Assembly: GCA_023131705.1 (NCBI GenBank)
Contig: JAGLZG010000004.1
Coordinates: 1-17,572, forward strand
Reading direction: 5' to 3'
From: Nanobdellota archaeon
GTDB taxonomy: Archaea; Nanobdellota; Nanobdellia; Woesearchaeales; B3-WOES
Length of the DNA stretch: 17,572 bases
The notes below the pieces were generated by a model. It worked only from the letters and a program-made list of their open reading frames with translations. It had not been told where the DNA came from and did no database searches. Below, piece after piece: positions 9,001-13,794 of the stretch. The first letter of the stretch is position 1, and each line of letters starts with the position of its first letter. Made by a program: the position numbers and the translations under genes.

Positions 9001-9891
9001 TCTATATTTATACTGGCAGAATCCATGAGGACAGTAACACAAACAGTTACTGTAAGTGCTGGTGGAGGAGGAGGAGTCATAACTACTAAAGAAACAAAAA
9101 TAGCTTCTCTGTCATTATTAACACCGCCATCAGTCTCTATATTTTCAGATGCTGCAATAAAAACTCCTGTAACAGTAGGAAACAAGGGAGAAGTTACTTT
9201 GCATGATATTACATTAGAAGCAGAGTCAGATTCAAGGGATATATCTGTAAGATTATCAGAGGATAGATTTGATGAGCTAGCTGTAGACCAAGAGGAAAAA
9301 GTAATTTTAGATATAATAACGCATACAGAGCCAGGAGAATATGAAGTTACATTAACAGCAGAATCAAAAGAACCTGAAGTTACTACATCAACTAAGATAT
9401 ATGTTAATTTGATAGATATAGAAGCGGCAAATAAAAGCTATGTTATAACAAAGATTGTATTTGCCAAGGACTTATTTAAGGAAAATCCAGAATGTTTAGA
9501 ACTGCAGGATATATTAAAAGAAGCTGAAATTGCCCTAAAAAATAAAGAGTATAGAAAAGCAAACGCATTAACAGAGTCAGCTGTTAATGCATGCAAAGAC
9601 CTGGTTACTTCAATGGGAAGAGCAATAGAGATGCCCAGCCCTGCTCTTCCACGCATTAATGTTATTCTTAAATACTCCTCTATTATAACTGCTGTGATTA
9701 TGTTGATTTGCTTTGTTGCGTATAATATAATCAAAAGACCCAGGGTTGTAAAAGAAGGTAAAAAACCGGTTTTTGCAAGAAAAATATCAAAAAAGAAAAG
9801 TAAAGGATTATTTAGAAAAAAGGCGTATAAAGCTCCTAAGGCAAAAGAAAAAGTTGAAGGAGAGAAATTATGGGAACAGAAGAAGTTTTAG
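1..9891 (+). CDS. Giant modular cell-surface protein, 5'-partial, C-terminally membrane-anchored
   Basis: The frame is open from base 1 to the TAA at 9889-9891, giving 3296 visible residues. The GTG at 151 is not a credible start, because the codons before it already encode the end of a glycine-rich unit and the beginning of a module that recurs at 5929-6237. In order one sees glycine-rich units with Ig- and FN3-like modules between them (to about 5922), further Ig-like domains (6240-7430), two related modules (7430-9030), a CARDB/NEW3-like beta domain (about 9085-9415), a helical stretch (9420-9640), one membrane helix (about 9676-9735) and a Lys/Arg-rich tail. N-X-S/T sequons are very dense outside the stalk, as expected of N-glycosylated archaeal surface proteins. 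The topology would be outside-N, cytoplasmic-C. No signal peptide is visible, since the true N-terminus is missing. The role is probably adhesin or S-layer-associated protein; no enzymatic motif was recognised. The surface location is well supported; the specific role is inference. Confidence 0.9.
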   Translation, partial: TFTGTTNAIGGIGHQVGGTGTILRCDIISGFSCYGNAAGELIAENGSIKLVTEYTVNKSVNITRKIAIAWNQSYVKWNDTSSNSSNIATYNITGLNASTVYDLYDNSVLFEGKISDASGNLPLFNVTLSSEHEVKALEGVDVDAPVVHLVNPANSSTWNTSSTVTFTYNVTDKIDVANCSLIIDFVVNQTDSTITKNINQTFTAQLGVGNHTWSVNCTDELGNEGASETFNMTTGGGEGICDFGDYSSTCYIATAQTYDGNLTLNNLVIQSGGSLTHTANSADQVYVLNITAANLTIESGGSINIDGKGFSGGNSGHHNGYGPGGGDTCLSGADYGNGGGYGGKGGTAYCGGVGGSSYGSATKPLQLGSGGGYSFWGNGGSGGGTIFVNISDTLTVNGSITSNGNAINSNAGGGSGGSIYIIVDTFSGNGSINASGGSPSSSGGGGAGGRIAVYYTTKTFSGTNTTTGSKGGENGTVRIVQEVDSPQISLISPGNDSTGNYTLFVYNVSEETAIANCSLIINGVINQTNSSVEPDRNENFSLTLTEGSYNWSVNCSDIWGKENSSETYALTIDTSAPVVHLVSPANSSTWNTSSTVTFTYNVTDASSIANCSLMMDYVVNQTDSTITKNINQTFTVRLGIGSYTWSVNCTDALGNESTSETFNLTTGGGEGICDYGNYSSTCYITTAQTYDGNLNLSNLVIQSGGSLTHTANSASQVYILNITAVNLTIESGGLINITGKGYAGGTAGVDGYGPGGGETKSTGSNDRYKGGGGAGYGGDGGDGGGSEGGGSGGSAYGSFSKPTDLGSGGGYGAASTGGAGGGAILINVSNTLTVNGSIIANGIDGPSSIGGRSSGGGAGGSIYIIADNFTGSGSMSTNGGSATYDDGWAHGGGGAGGRIAVYYTTKTFSGTKTASGGDAYEDGGAGTIYTKSSAQSHGELLIDSGGNTGAYTPINETISFDNLTVKNSAKFNITTGVTLTSSVTTLSSGTLLVESNAVLNATNLTLTSSPTITNNGNITVNDYANFSSGTINNNDYLFVSNLDISGSVTCNKLLEATIMTVKSGGSLTHSTNSASHVYSLNITSANLTIESGGLINVNGKGYAGGTAGVNGSGPGGGETRSTGSNDRYKGGGGAGYGGDGGDGGGSEGGGSGGSAYGSFSKPTDLGSGGGYGAAGTGGAGGGAVLLNVTDTLVVNGSIMANGTDGSNSLGDRSSGGGAGGSIYIITNTLEGSGSITADGGNAIIREGTQGGGGAGGRIAVYYTTKTYNGTKTVTGGTGYQTGENGTINTIDVTIVNPTNNGWIPSTTWTWMNITTNINATCKYNLTNPNFNFNTQGTLFTNTGNTTHSFNYSGLTEDQEYDLYYKCNNSDGEINPNSTHHNFGVSACDEGDYSTTCNITTARTAVNTYNLNNLIIKNGGSLTKTAENYFVINASTITIESGGSITGNVNITSANLTIESGGLINVNEKGYAGGASSGISGSGPGGGGISGSSGWGGGYGGYGGGSLEGYDGGSTYGSLTQPIDLGSGGAGGTGGAGGAGGGAIKLNITDTLTINGSIAANGSDVTCNYCAGGSGGSIYLVTGTFAGSGTISANGGDSSNRGEGGGGRIAVYYTTKTYSGTKTVSSRSGTYVGGAGTIYTKSSSQSHGELLIDSGGNAGACTPINETITFDNLTVQNSAKLNITTGITLTSSVVTLSSGIHTVESNAVFNITNLTLTGGTVTNNGNITVNDYANFSSGTINNNDYLFVSNLDISGSVTCNKLLEATIMTVKSGGSLTHSTNSASHVYSLNITSANLTIESGGLINVNGKGYAGGASAENSGSGPGGGGYSGSSGWGGGYGGKGGGTLGGSTYGSLTQPIDLGSGGAGGSGGAGGAGGGAIKLNITDTLTINGSIAANGSDVTCQYCAGGAGGSIYLVTETLTGSGTISANGGNSNDRGKGGGGRIAVYYTNKTYSGTTTATGRSGNYAGAVGTIFRCSHISGTSCPGSSGGVSLITNFSINASVDINRTIGIVWNQSYVKWNDTSSNSSNIATYNITGLKASTGYELYNNSVSFGGEATDASGNLALFNVSLSSEHEVLAEEDVTDPNVTLLYPANGSTNTSATITFGYNTTDNVGLGNCSLYLNTSGIFGINITNTSPNNNANNNFVVTLSPDAVWLWNIECCDYSDNCVNDSENWTFTLDTVYPIISFDSGTLANNSFKNQDYIYANWTFTEVNLENITARLYNSTSLFNETVFTIATYEINYTNLNNDEYYFYNITACDAVQCNSTETRKITLDTTSPWNITLYDPTPANNTAGGEDIVMNWTVIDNLDTNLSCYPVVDGVEQTLVYTANNSYGNASLYLGGGLRNISVICYDDANNSNTSEYRDYTVGVINITNPVENTIVRPDDDIVINISVLAGSSYIDNITIHINNLVSTEVLQTSNTNATEYNTTYNVTSVSPRYLNITAYGFNNAVGPSINITSGIKIRLARAAGNTSMPTMTFFCSNETYTLNGTNLTIITTYDIDSLVESVNLTVLHPNSNEDIASCFKNTSDINGSNNYVNYFNFSYIPNVSGTYTLIANIMDIENQSYTRNISLIVSNVSKTVNLSGDSISNMILTEICTGEILAQGDHIYLTMPNISLYDLNATLTAEPKGLFFKHINVTQGNITNFIVRTHRSNESDPPTGKRRVAMFDLTANMTYDNFTMIYNYSDIWHTLTSESNLDIYRCGNISSCSWEKQTITLNTTEDIITLTRENLSRYILTEPALEGPPALFEPPVILNLSIPRTYTGTNQSFNITLRFNVSLLLDTVSLTVNSTSLSAYQENSSGKAYWYYYNYTPSSTGDYLITAIVYDENTFNDTETLAFYVVDNQNISLNTSGGNNIILNDINNNAALYSGVTISALMPPGVYNVVVNANKTEITLVNATINETISSVLEYADIADTLPAPTDRVSIDQFEINSSLSYVNVEITYNYTNLTDQITNEDNLEIFKCENMSNCTWSEINTTTLNTTLNTITFTTENLSIFILAESMRTVTQTVTVSAGGGGGVITTKETKIASLSLLTPPSVSIFSDAAIKTPVTVGNKGEVTLHDITLEAESDSRDISVRLSEDRFDELAVDQEEKVILDIITHTEPGEYEVTLTAESKEPEVTTSTKIYVNLIDIEAANKSYVITKIVFAKDLFKENPECLELQDILKEAEIALKNKEYRKANALTESAVNACKDLVTSMGRAIEMPSPALPRINVILKYSSIITAVIMLICFVAYNIIKRPRVVKEGKKPVFARKISKKKSKGLFRKKAYKAPKAKEKVEGEKLWEQKKF
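76..420 (+). repeat. WNQSYVKW module, copy 1 (surface protein)
   Basis: This module begins after a short Cys-containing linker, carries WNQSYVKWNDTSSN and NITGL, and ends with SSEHEV. Copy 2 is at 5929-6237. Bases 220-287 are identical to 6049-6116 (68 bp) and in the same reading frame, 1943 codons apart. Both copies follow the GTI-x-RC end of a glycine-rich unit. The fold looks beta-rich and FN3-like; the family was not recognised. Confidence 0.7.
421..717 (+). repeat. Ig-like module 1 of the surface protein
   Basis: The module starts at APVVHLVNPANSS and contains the ANCSL and WSVNCTD strands typical of archaeal cell-surface Ig-like domains; the paired cysteines may form a disulfide. It is nearly identical over its first 70 or so bases to Ig-like module 3 at 1720-2013. 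A different copy, module 2, lies at 1447-1719. Confidence 0.7.
721..1440 (+). repeat. Glycine-rich unit A of the surface protein
   Basis: The unit opens with CDFGDYSSTC, runs through SGGSLTHTANS and LTIESGG, then a GPGGG/YGGKGG glycine-rich core, the strand pattern GGGSGGSIYII, and ends GGGGAGGRIAVYYTTKT. The same order recurs in units B to E. Alternating short strands and glycine loops suggest a repetitive beta-solenoid or fibrous fold; that is inference. Confidence 0.75.
1447..2013 (+). repeat. Ig-like modules 2 and 3 of the surface protein
   Basis: Two tandem modules lie between glycine-rich units A and B. Module 2 (1447-1719) has ANCSLIINGVINQT and YNWSVNCSD. Module 3 (1720-2013) repeats module 1, including APVVHLVSPANSS and YTWSVNCTD, and differs from it by about one base in the first 70. 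Confidence 0.7.
2017..2790 (+). repeat. Glycine-rich unit B of the surface protein
   Basis: The unit has the same order of motifs as unit A: CDYGNYSSTC head, LTIESGG, glycine-rich core with GGGGAGYGGDGG, AGGSIYIIAD, and GGGGAGGRIAVYYTTKT. Its core is highly similar at DNA level to unit C (offset 1080 bases, exactly 360 codons), so these two units duplicated more recently than A did from B. Confidence 0.75.
3037..3314 (+). repeat. 278-bp direct repeat, copy 1
   Basis: Reading both segments base by base, 3037-3314 and 5161-5438 are identical. The offset is 2124 bases, exactly 708 codons, so both copies keep the frame. The repeat covers the end of the linker before unit C and the first part of unit C. 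Perfect identity at synonymous sites implies a recent duplication or gene conversion. Confidence 0.85.
3148..3867 (+). repeat. Glycine-rich unit C of the surface protein
   Basis: The unit has a variant head (TCNKLLEATIMTVKSGGSL) in place of the CD-x-G-x-YSSTC head, then the same LTIESGG, glycine-rich core, AGGSIYII and AGGRIAVYYTTKT order. It contains a run of eight Gs at 3391-3398. It is followed by an FN3-like module (3868-4155) with WTWMNITTNINATCKY. Confidence 0.75.
4159..4917 (+). repeat. Glycine-rich unit D of the surface protein
   Basis: The head is CDEGDYSTTC, followed by two consecutive ITIESGG/LTIESGG strands, a GWGGGYGGYGGG core, GSGGSIYLV and GGGGRIAVYYTTKT. Bases 4621-4698 match 5629-5706 in unit E exactly (offset 1008, or 336 codons). 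Confidence 0.75.
5161..5438 (+). repeat. 278-bp direct repeat, copy 2
   Basis: This is identical to 3037-3314. The flanks diverge on both sides, at the linker start and inside the glycine-rich core after GYAGG, so the identity is a block and not a gradient. Confidence 0.85.
5272..5922 (+). repeat. Glycine-rich unit E of the surface protein
   Basis: This last complete unit is the shortest. It has the unit-C type head (from the 278-bp repeat) joined to a unit-D type core, so it looks like a recombinant of the two. It ends GTIFRC and leads into WNQSYVKW module copy 2. Confidence 0.75.
5929..6237 (+). repeat. WNQSYVKW module, copy 2 (surface protein)
   Basis: This second copy of the module at 76-420 shares a 68-bp identical stretch (6049-6116). 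After this point the protein changes from glycine-rich repeats to a series of ordinary Ig-like beta domains. Confidence 0.7.
7430..9030 (+). repeat. Two related C-terminal modules resembling PGF-pre-PGF regions
   Basis: A segment ending NLDIYRCGNISSCSW...ENLSRYILTE (to about 8232) recurs as NLEIFKCENMSNCTW...ENLSIFILAE (to about 9024). Each is preceded by an Ig-like domain with a YNYTP or FSYIP strand. The layout recalls the domain found just before the membrane anchor in many archaeal surface proteins (PGF-pre-PGF type). That match is from pattern memory and is tentative. Confidence 0.5.
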
Positions 9892-9892
9892 A

Positions 9893-9911
9893 ATTTCTTT
9901 TTAATTTTCTG
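9893..9911 (+). terminator. T-rich terminator after the surface-protein gene
   Basis: Directly after the TAA at 9891 the + strand carries three T-rich tracts in 19 bases, the usual form of an intrinsic archaeal terminator. It lies in a 41-bp gap between converging genes. A 14-bp AT palindrome (9912-9925) follows but has no GC and is unlikely to be a stable hairpin. Confidence 0.5.
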
Positions 9912-9932
9912 TAATTATATAATTATAGATAT

Positions 9933-10922
9933 TTATTTCTTAATTTTTTTAATTCTTCTCTTTTGCTTTTTTATTTTTTTCTTAATTTTTTTCTGTGCTT
10001 GTGCAGAAAGCTCTTTTATCTCTTTTTTATTCTGCCTTATTCTCTCATCACAAGCCTTAATATACTTGCTATAACATTCTATTTTTTTCTTGAATTTAAC
10101 AGGATCTAATTTAATCAAACCTATTTTATAAGCTTTGCATTGTTTTATTCTTTCAGCTAATTCTTTTGCTTCTCTTTTTTTCTGCATTATTTTATCTGTA
10201 CTTATTTTTTCTTTTATAACCTTGGTTTTTCTAAATTTTTTTCTTTGTTTTTGAATTTTTTTAACTAGACCTACTAAAAATAAAAAGATAGTTATAATAC
10301 TTAGTACAAAATAAAATCTCCAATCTATTAATAAACTTAGAGCCATCTTCTTGATAGTGCCTATATAAGAATTTATATTTGCTGTGTATGCTAAGTTTAA
10401 TTTAAGATATATTATAAACAATGAAAAAAATAATATTGCAAATATTATTGTTATAATCCTAAATGGCTTTTTTTGTTTGTCTTTTTCTTTTCTTTTTTCA
10501 ACAGCTTTTTTTCTTAACTTCATAGATCTCATTTGCTCAGGAGTTATTTTTGGTTTAAGAGATGATGTTGGTATAGTTAAATCTATTATTTCTTCTAATT
10601 TTCCAATCGTTTCCCTGAACTCCTCTTTAGAGAGCTTTTCTTCCCTATATTCTATACTTATTATTTTCTGGGAAAGACCAATTATCTTTTCTTCCAACTC
10701 TTTGCTAATCTTCTGTTTTGTAATCTCTTTTTCCAGCTCTGCATAAGTAAATTCATAATTAATATGAAATAATTTCATAAAAAATACCCTGAAAACCCAG
10801 GAAAACTTTAAAATTGATTCATCATCAAATTTTTTTCTTTTTAATGTCCTTAATTTAGATAAAACCTTTTTTCTGATTACTGGCTTTTCATCTAATTCTT
10901 CCTCAGAATGATTTCCAAACAT
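9933..10922 (-). CDS. Lys-rich coiled-coil membrane protein with two transmembrane helices, divergent from moxR
   Basis: I do not recognise a named family. The 329-residue product has an acidic/basic N-terminus, a compact helical region (about 40-115, with FFMKLFHINYEFTYAELEKEI), a charged linker, two hydrophobic helices (about 153-174 and 202-221) and a long Lys-rich helical C-terminus (222-329). By the positive-inside rule both termini face the cytoplasm with a short outside loop of about 27 residues. The helical region loosely recalls the DUF4129-like segments found near MoxR/vWA operons; this is a weak resemblance. The gene is head-to-head with moxR, 93 bp between starts, with its own TATA box at 10943-10950. 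The context suggests a membrane partner or scaffold of the MoxR system. The start is supported by the TATA-to-ATG distance, which fits a leaderless transcript. Confidence 0.8.
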   Translation of the reverse strand: MFGNHSEEELDEKPVIRKKVLSKLRTLKRKKFDDESILKFSWVFRVFFMKLFHINYEFTYAELEKEITKQKISKELEEKIIGLSQKIISIEYREEKLSKEEFRETIGKLEEIIDLTIPTSSLKPKITPEQMRSMKLRKKAVEKRKEKDKQKKPFRIITIIFAILFFSLFIIYLKLNLAYTANINSYIGTIKKMALSLLIDWRFYFVLSIITIFLFLVGLVKKIQKQRKKFRKTKVIKEKISTDKIMQKKREAKELAERIKQCKAYKIGLIKLDPVKFKKKIECYSKYIKACDERIRQNKKEIKELSAQAQKKIKKKIKKQKRRIKKIKK

Positions 10923-10942
10923 ATTATTATGCTTACCATGAC

Positions 10943-10950
10943 TATATAAA
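10943..10950 (-). promoter_or_regulatory. TATA box of the two-helix membrane protein
   Basis: On the - strand this reads TTTATATA, centred about 25 bp before the ATG at 10922. That spacing places the transcription start at or next to the start codon, so the mRNA is probably leaderless. There is no Shine-Dalgarno. Confidence 0.6.
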
Positions 10951-10985
10951 AAAGCTTGTTATCATTTTAAGATGACATAATAAAG

Positions 10986-10994
10986 TATATATAT
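10986..10994 (+). promoter_or_regulatory. TATA box of the MoxR operon
   Basis: TATATATAT is centred at 10990, 26 bp before the ATG at 11016, and no Shine-Dalgarno lies between. The operon mRNA is therefore probably leaderless. It is back-to-back with the - strand promoter at 10943-10950; only about 35 bp separate the two TATA boxes. Confidence 0.6.
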
Positions 10995-11015
10995 TGGCTT
11001 TATCCGGGTTATAGT

Positions 11016-11975
11016 ATGAAAGATTATCAAACAACACTTATAAAGATTAAAAAAGAAATATCAAAAGTTATTGTTGGCCAGGAAAAAATGATTGATGGTC
11101 TTCTTAAGGGGTTATTATCAAATGGCCATGTATTAATAGAAGGTGTCCCGGGGATTGCAAAAACATTACTGATCAGGGCTTTAGCAAGCGCGAGCGGCTG
11201 CAAATTCAGCAGAATTCAGTTTACAGTTGACTTATTGCCAACAGATATTACCGGAATAACTGCTTATAACAAAGAAAAGGGATTTTATATTGTAAAGGGA
11301 CCTATATTTGGCAATTTTATCATAGCGGATGAAATTAACAGAGCACCTCCAAAAACACAGTCTGCTTTACTTGAAGCAATGCAGGAAAGACAGACTACAA
11401 TAGGGAAAAAAACATTTCCTATGTTTGATCCTTTTTTTGTGATGGCTAATAATAATCCAATTGAGTCATCAGGTGTATATCCCCTGCCAGAAGCGCAAAT
11501 TGACAGGTTTTTGTTTAAGCTTTATATGGAATATCCAACAAACAAGGAGTCAAAAGAGATAATTGAAAGAAATATTACATTGCAAAAATTTGAGGATTTC
11601 AATATAAAACCAGTAATAACTCCCAGCAAGATTATAGAGATGCAAGAATATACAAAGAGCATTAAGCACAGCGACAAAATTAAAGATTATATAGTTGAAT
11701 TGGTTGATGCAACCAGAAATCCTAAAAAATATAATATCAGACTAGGAAAATATATAAGATGGGGGGCTTCTCCAAGAGCAAATATAGGATTGTTTATAGC
11801 AGCAAAGGCAGATGCTGTATGCAATGGTAATAGCTTTATAAGACCTCAGAATATTAAAAACATAGCCCATGATGTTTTAAGACATAGAATTCTCTTAAAT
11901 TACAGCGGCCAGGCAGAAGAAATAAAAACTGACGACATAATCACAGAAATTTTATCCAAGGTATCTGTTCCATGA
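11016..11975 (+). CDS. moxR: MoxR-family AAA+ ATPase
   Basis: This 319-residue protein has the length and motifs of the MoxR family. It shows an N-terminal IVGQEKMID, Walker A GVPGIAKT (43-50), Walker B FIIADE followed by INRAPPKTQSALLEAMQE (101-124), sensor 1 MANNNP (143-148), and YPLPEAQIDRF (155-165). A C-terminal lid carries sensor 2 RWGASPRA. MoxR proteins are cytoplasmic hexameric ATPases that work with vWA-domain partners in folding, metal insertion or membrane-protein maturation; the substrate here is unknown. It is first in an operon: its stop overlaps the next start in an ATGA (11972-11975). The start is supported by the TATA box 26 bp upstream. The family assignment is secure; the client is not known. 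Confidence 0.95.
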   Translation: MKDYQTTLIKIKKEISKVIVGQEKMIDGLLKGLLSNGHVLIEGVPGIAKTLLIRALASASGCKFSRIQFTVDLLPTDITGITAYNKEKGFYIVKGPIFGNFIIADEINRAPPKTQSALLEAMQERQTTIGKKTFPMFDPFFVMANNNPIESSGVYPLPEAQIDRFLFKLYMEYPTNKESKEIIERNITLQKFEDFNIKPVITPSKIIEMQEYTKSIKHSDKIKDYIVELVDATRNPKKYNIRLGKYIRWGASPRANIGLFIAAKADAVCNGNSFIRPQNIKNIAHDVLRHRILLNYSGQAEEIKTDDIITEILSKVSVP

Positions 11976-12859
11976 ATAAATTAAAAGTTGATTTAACTCC
12001 TACAATCAAAAGACTGGAGATTGTAACGCGTAATTTAGTAACAACTAAGTTTGTTGGTAATTATAAAAGTGTATTCAAAGGCAGGGGTTTAGAGTTTGAG
12101 TCATACAGAGAATATACGCAAAGTGATGATGCTGAGTTAATTGACTGGAAAGCAACAGTAAGAGCAAATAAAACATTGATTAAGGAATTTGTAGAAGAAC
12201 GTAATATAAATATTTTTTTTCTTATAGATGCCAGCGCTAGTATGGTCCTTGGCTCAATTCCAAAATTAAAAAGCGAGTATGCGGCAGAACTAGTTGCTTC
12301 ATTATCATACGCAATATTATCAGCAGGGGATAGTGTAGGTTTTGCTTTATTCGCAGATAAAGTAGTAAAAGAAATTCGATGCACTAATGGAATGAAGCAA
12401 TTCTATGCTTTATCACAAACAGTGGTAAACCCAGACCTGTATGGGGGGACATTTGATTTTGGAGAGTCACTTAGATTCTTATCAAGGTATTTAAAAGAAT
12501 CAACACTTGTAATAATTGTTTCAGATTTTATTATTCCAGGCAATGATTGGGAAGAATATTTAAAAATGGCAGCAAGAAAATTTGATATTATTGGCATTAT
12601 GGTAAGGGATCCTACAGATATAACATTGCCAAGAGGTATTGGCCAGGTTGTTGTTTCTGACCCATTCTCAAACCAAAAGATGATAATAGAGCCCAATGTA
12701 ATTGGGGATGACTATGAAAAAGAAGTGAGAAGAGAAATAAACAGAATCAGAGGAGAATTTTTAAAATCAAATTCAGATTTTTTGCAATTAACCACTAACA
12801 AGCCATTTCTTAATCCACTAATAAAGCTATTTGAGTTGAGAAAAACAAAATGGAGATAA
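11972..12859 (+). CDS. DUF58 protein with a complete vWA metal site
   Basis: This 295-residue soluble protein has the DUF58 signature GRGLEFESYREY...DDAELIDWKATVR (37-64), followed by a von Willebrand A-like domain. MIDAS-type residues are all visible: DASAS (86-90), T160 in GGTFD, and SDF (184-186). Many DUF58 proteins have lost part of this site, so an intact one suggests metal-dependent ligand binding. No membrane segment is seen. Its start overlaps the end of moxR by four bases and its stop overlaps the next gene by ten, which indicates translational coupling and stoichiometric production. In known operons of this layout DUF58 proteins are the likely cytoplasmic partners of MoxR. The role is inferred from this association. 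Confidence 0.93.
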   Translation: MNKLKVDLTPTIKRLEIVTRNLVTTKFVGNYKSVFKGRGLEFESYREYTQSDDAELIDWKATVRANKTLIKEFVEERNINIFFLIDASASMVLGSIPKLKSEYAAELVASLSYAILSAGDSVGFALFADKVVKEIRCTNGMKQFYALSQTVVNPDLYGGTFDFGESLRFLSRYLKESTLVIIVSDFIIPGNDWEEYLKMAARKFDIIGIMVRDPTDITLPRGIGQVVVSDPFSNQKMIIEPNVIGDDYEKEVRREINRIRGEFLKSNSDFLQLTTNKPFLNPLIKLFELRKTKWR

Positions 12860-13788
12860 CATTTACAAATCCGATATATTTATGGGGTCTCTTTAGTATT
12901 CCAATTTTTATTATAATGCACTTTATTACACTCAAATATATAAAAGGAAAGGCTTTGGAATTTGCTAATTTTTCTGCTTTGGCCAGAGTTGCTAAAGAAC
13001 CAATGATTTCAAAAAATTTTGGGTTATTAATTACAAGGATATTTACATTATGTTGTATAATCCTGGCTGTTTCAGGAACTATCATCTGGTATTATGGAGA
13101 AAGCAGTGATTTTGATTTTGTTTTGGCTATTGATGCGTCTTCTTCTATGCTTGCAGATGATTATTCGCCGAATAGGTTAGAAGCTGCTAAAAATGCGGCC
13201 AACCTCTTCCTTGATTCTGCTCCTTCCAGGGCAAAGATCGGAGTTGTATCTTTTGCAGGAACCAGTTATGTTGAACAAAGACCTATAACTGATGTTTCAA
13301 AAGTAAGAGAATCTCTTCAAACTGTTAGTGTAAAACCAATAGGTGGGACAGATTTAGGGGAAGCGATAATAACATCCTCTAATTTATTATTGGTAGAGGA
13401 AAAAGCAAAAGTTGTTGTTTTGCTTACAGATGGGCGCTCTAATGTTGGTATTTCTCCGGGTAAAGCAGTAGAATATGCAAACACAAATCATATTACAATT
13501 CATACAATTGGTATGGGCACAGAAGAAGGAGGAATCTTTAGTGGAATAGGAGGTAATGTAACTTTGAGATTAGATGAAGAGACACTAAAATTCATTGCCA
13601 ATGGAACAGGCGGTAATTATTACAGGGCAAAAACAGAAAAAGAATTATCTGGGGCATATAATGAAATTGCCACTTCAACTAAAAAAAAGCTATCAATAAA
13701 CCTGACAATGGCTTTGATGTTATTGGCTTTGTTTTTCTTATTCGTGGAGTGGGGTTTAATAAATACAAGGTATAGAAGAGTTCCTTAA
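12850..13788 (+). CDS. Membrane vWA protein, BatA-like
   Basis: The 312-residue product follows the BatA plan. There is an N-terminal membrane helix (about 8-28), a basic loop, a second helix (58-80), a vWA domain (about 88-275), and a third helix (283-304) with a short basic tail. The metal site is complete: DASSS (95-99), T167 in GGTDLGEA, and TDG (193-195). By charge distribution the vWA domain lies outside the cell. Bat proteins in bacteria are linked to MoxR operons and stress tolerance; the archaeal function is unsettled. It is the last gene of the operon and overlaps the DUF58 gene by ten bases. No partner BatB, BatD or transglutaminase gene is visible in the window. Its 3' end runs into the stem-loop cluster beginning at 13795. 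Confidence 0.93.
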   Translation: MEITFTNPIYLWGLFSIPIFIIMHFITLKYIKGKALEFANFSALARVAKEPMISKNFGLLITRIFTLCCIILAVSGTIIWYYGESSDFDFVLAIDASSSMLADDYSPNRLEAAKNAANLFLDSAPSRAKIGVVSFAGTSYVEQRPITDVSKVRESLQTVSVKPIGGTDLGEAIITSSNLLLVEEKAKVVVLLTDGRSNVGISPGKAVEYANTNHITIHTIGMGTEEGGIFSGIGGNVTLRLDEETLKFIANGTGGNYYRAKTEKELSGAYNEIATSTKKKLSINLTMALMLLALFFLFVEWGLINTRYRRVP

Positions 13789-13794
13789 ATTTGT

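Noticed and set aside
9912..9925. 14-bp palindrome TAATTATATAATTA as a hairpin terminator or operator
   Set aside because: It is entirely A/T in very AT-rich DNA, too weak for a stable hairpin and readily expected by chance; the adjacent T-tracts explain termination.
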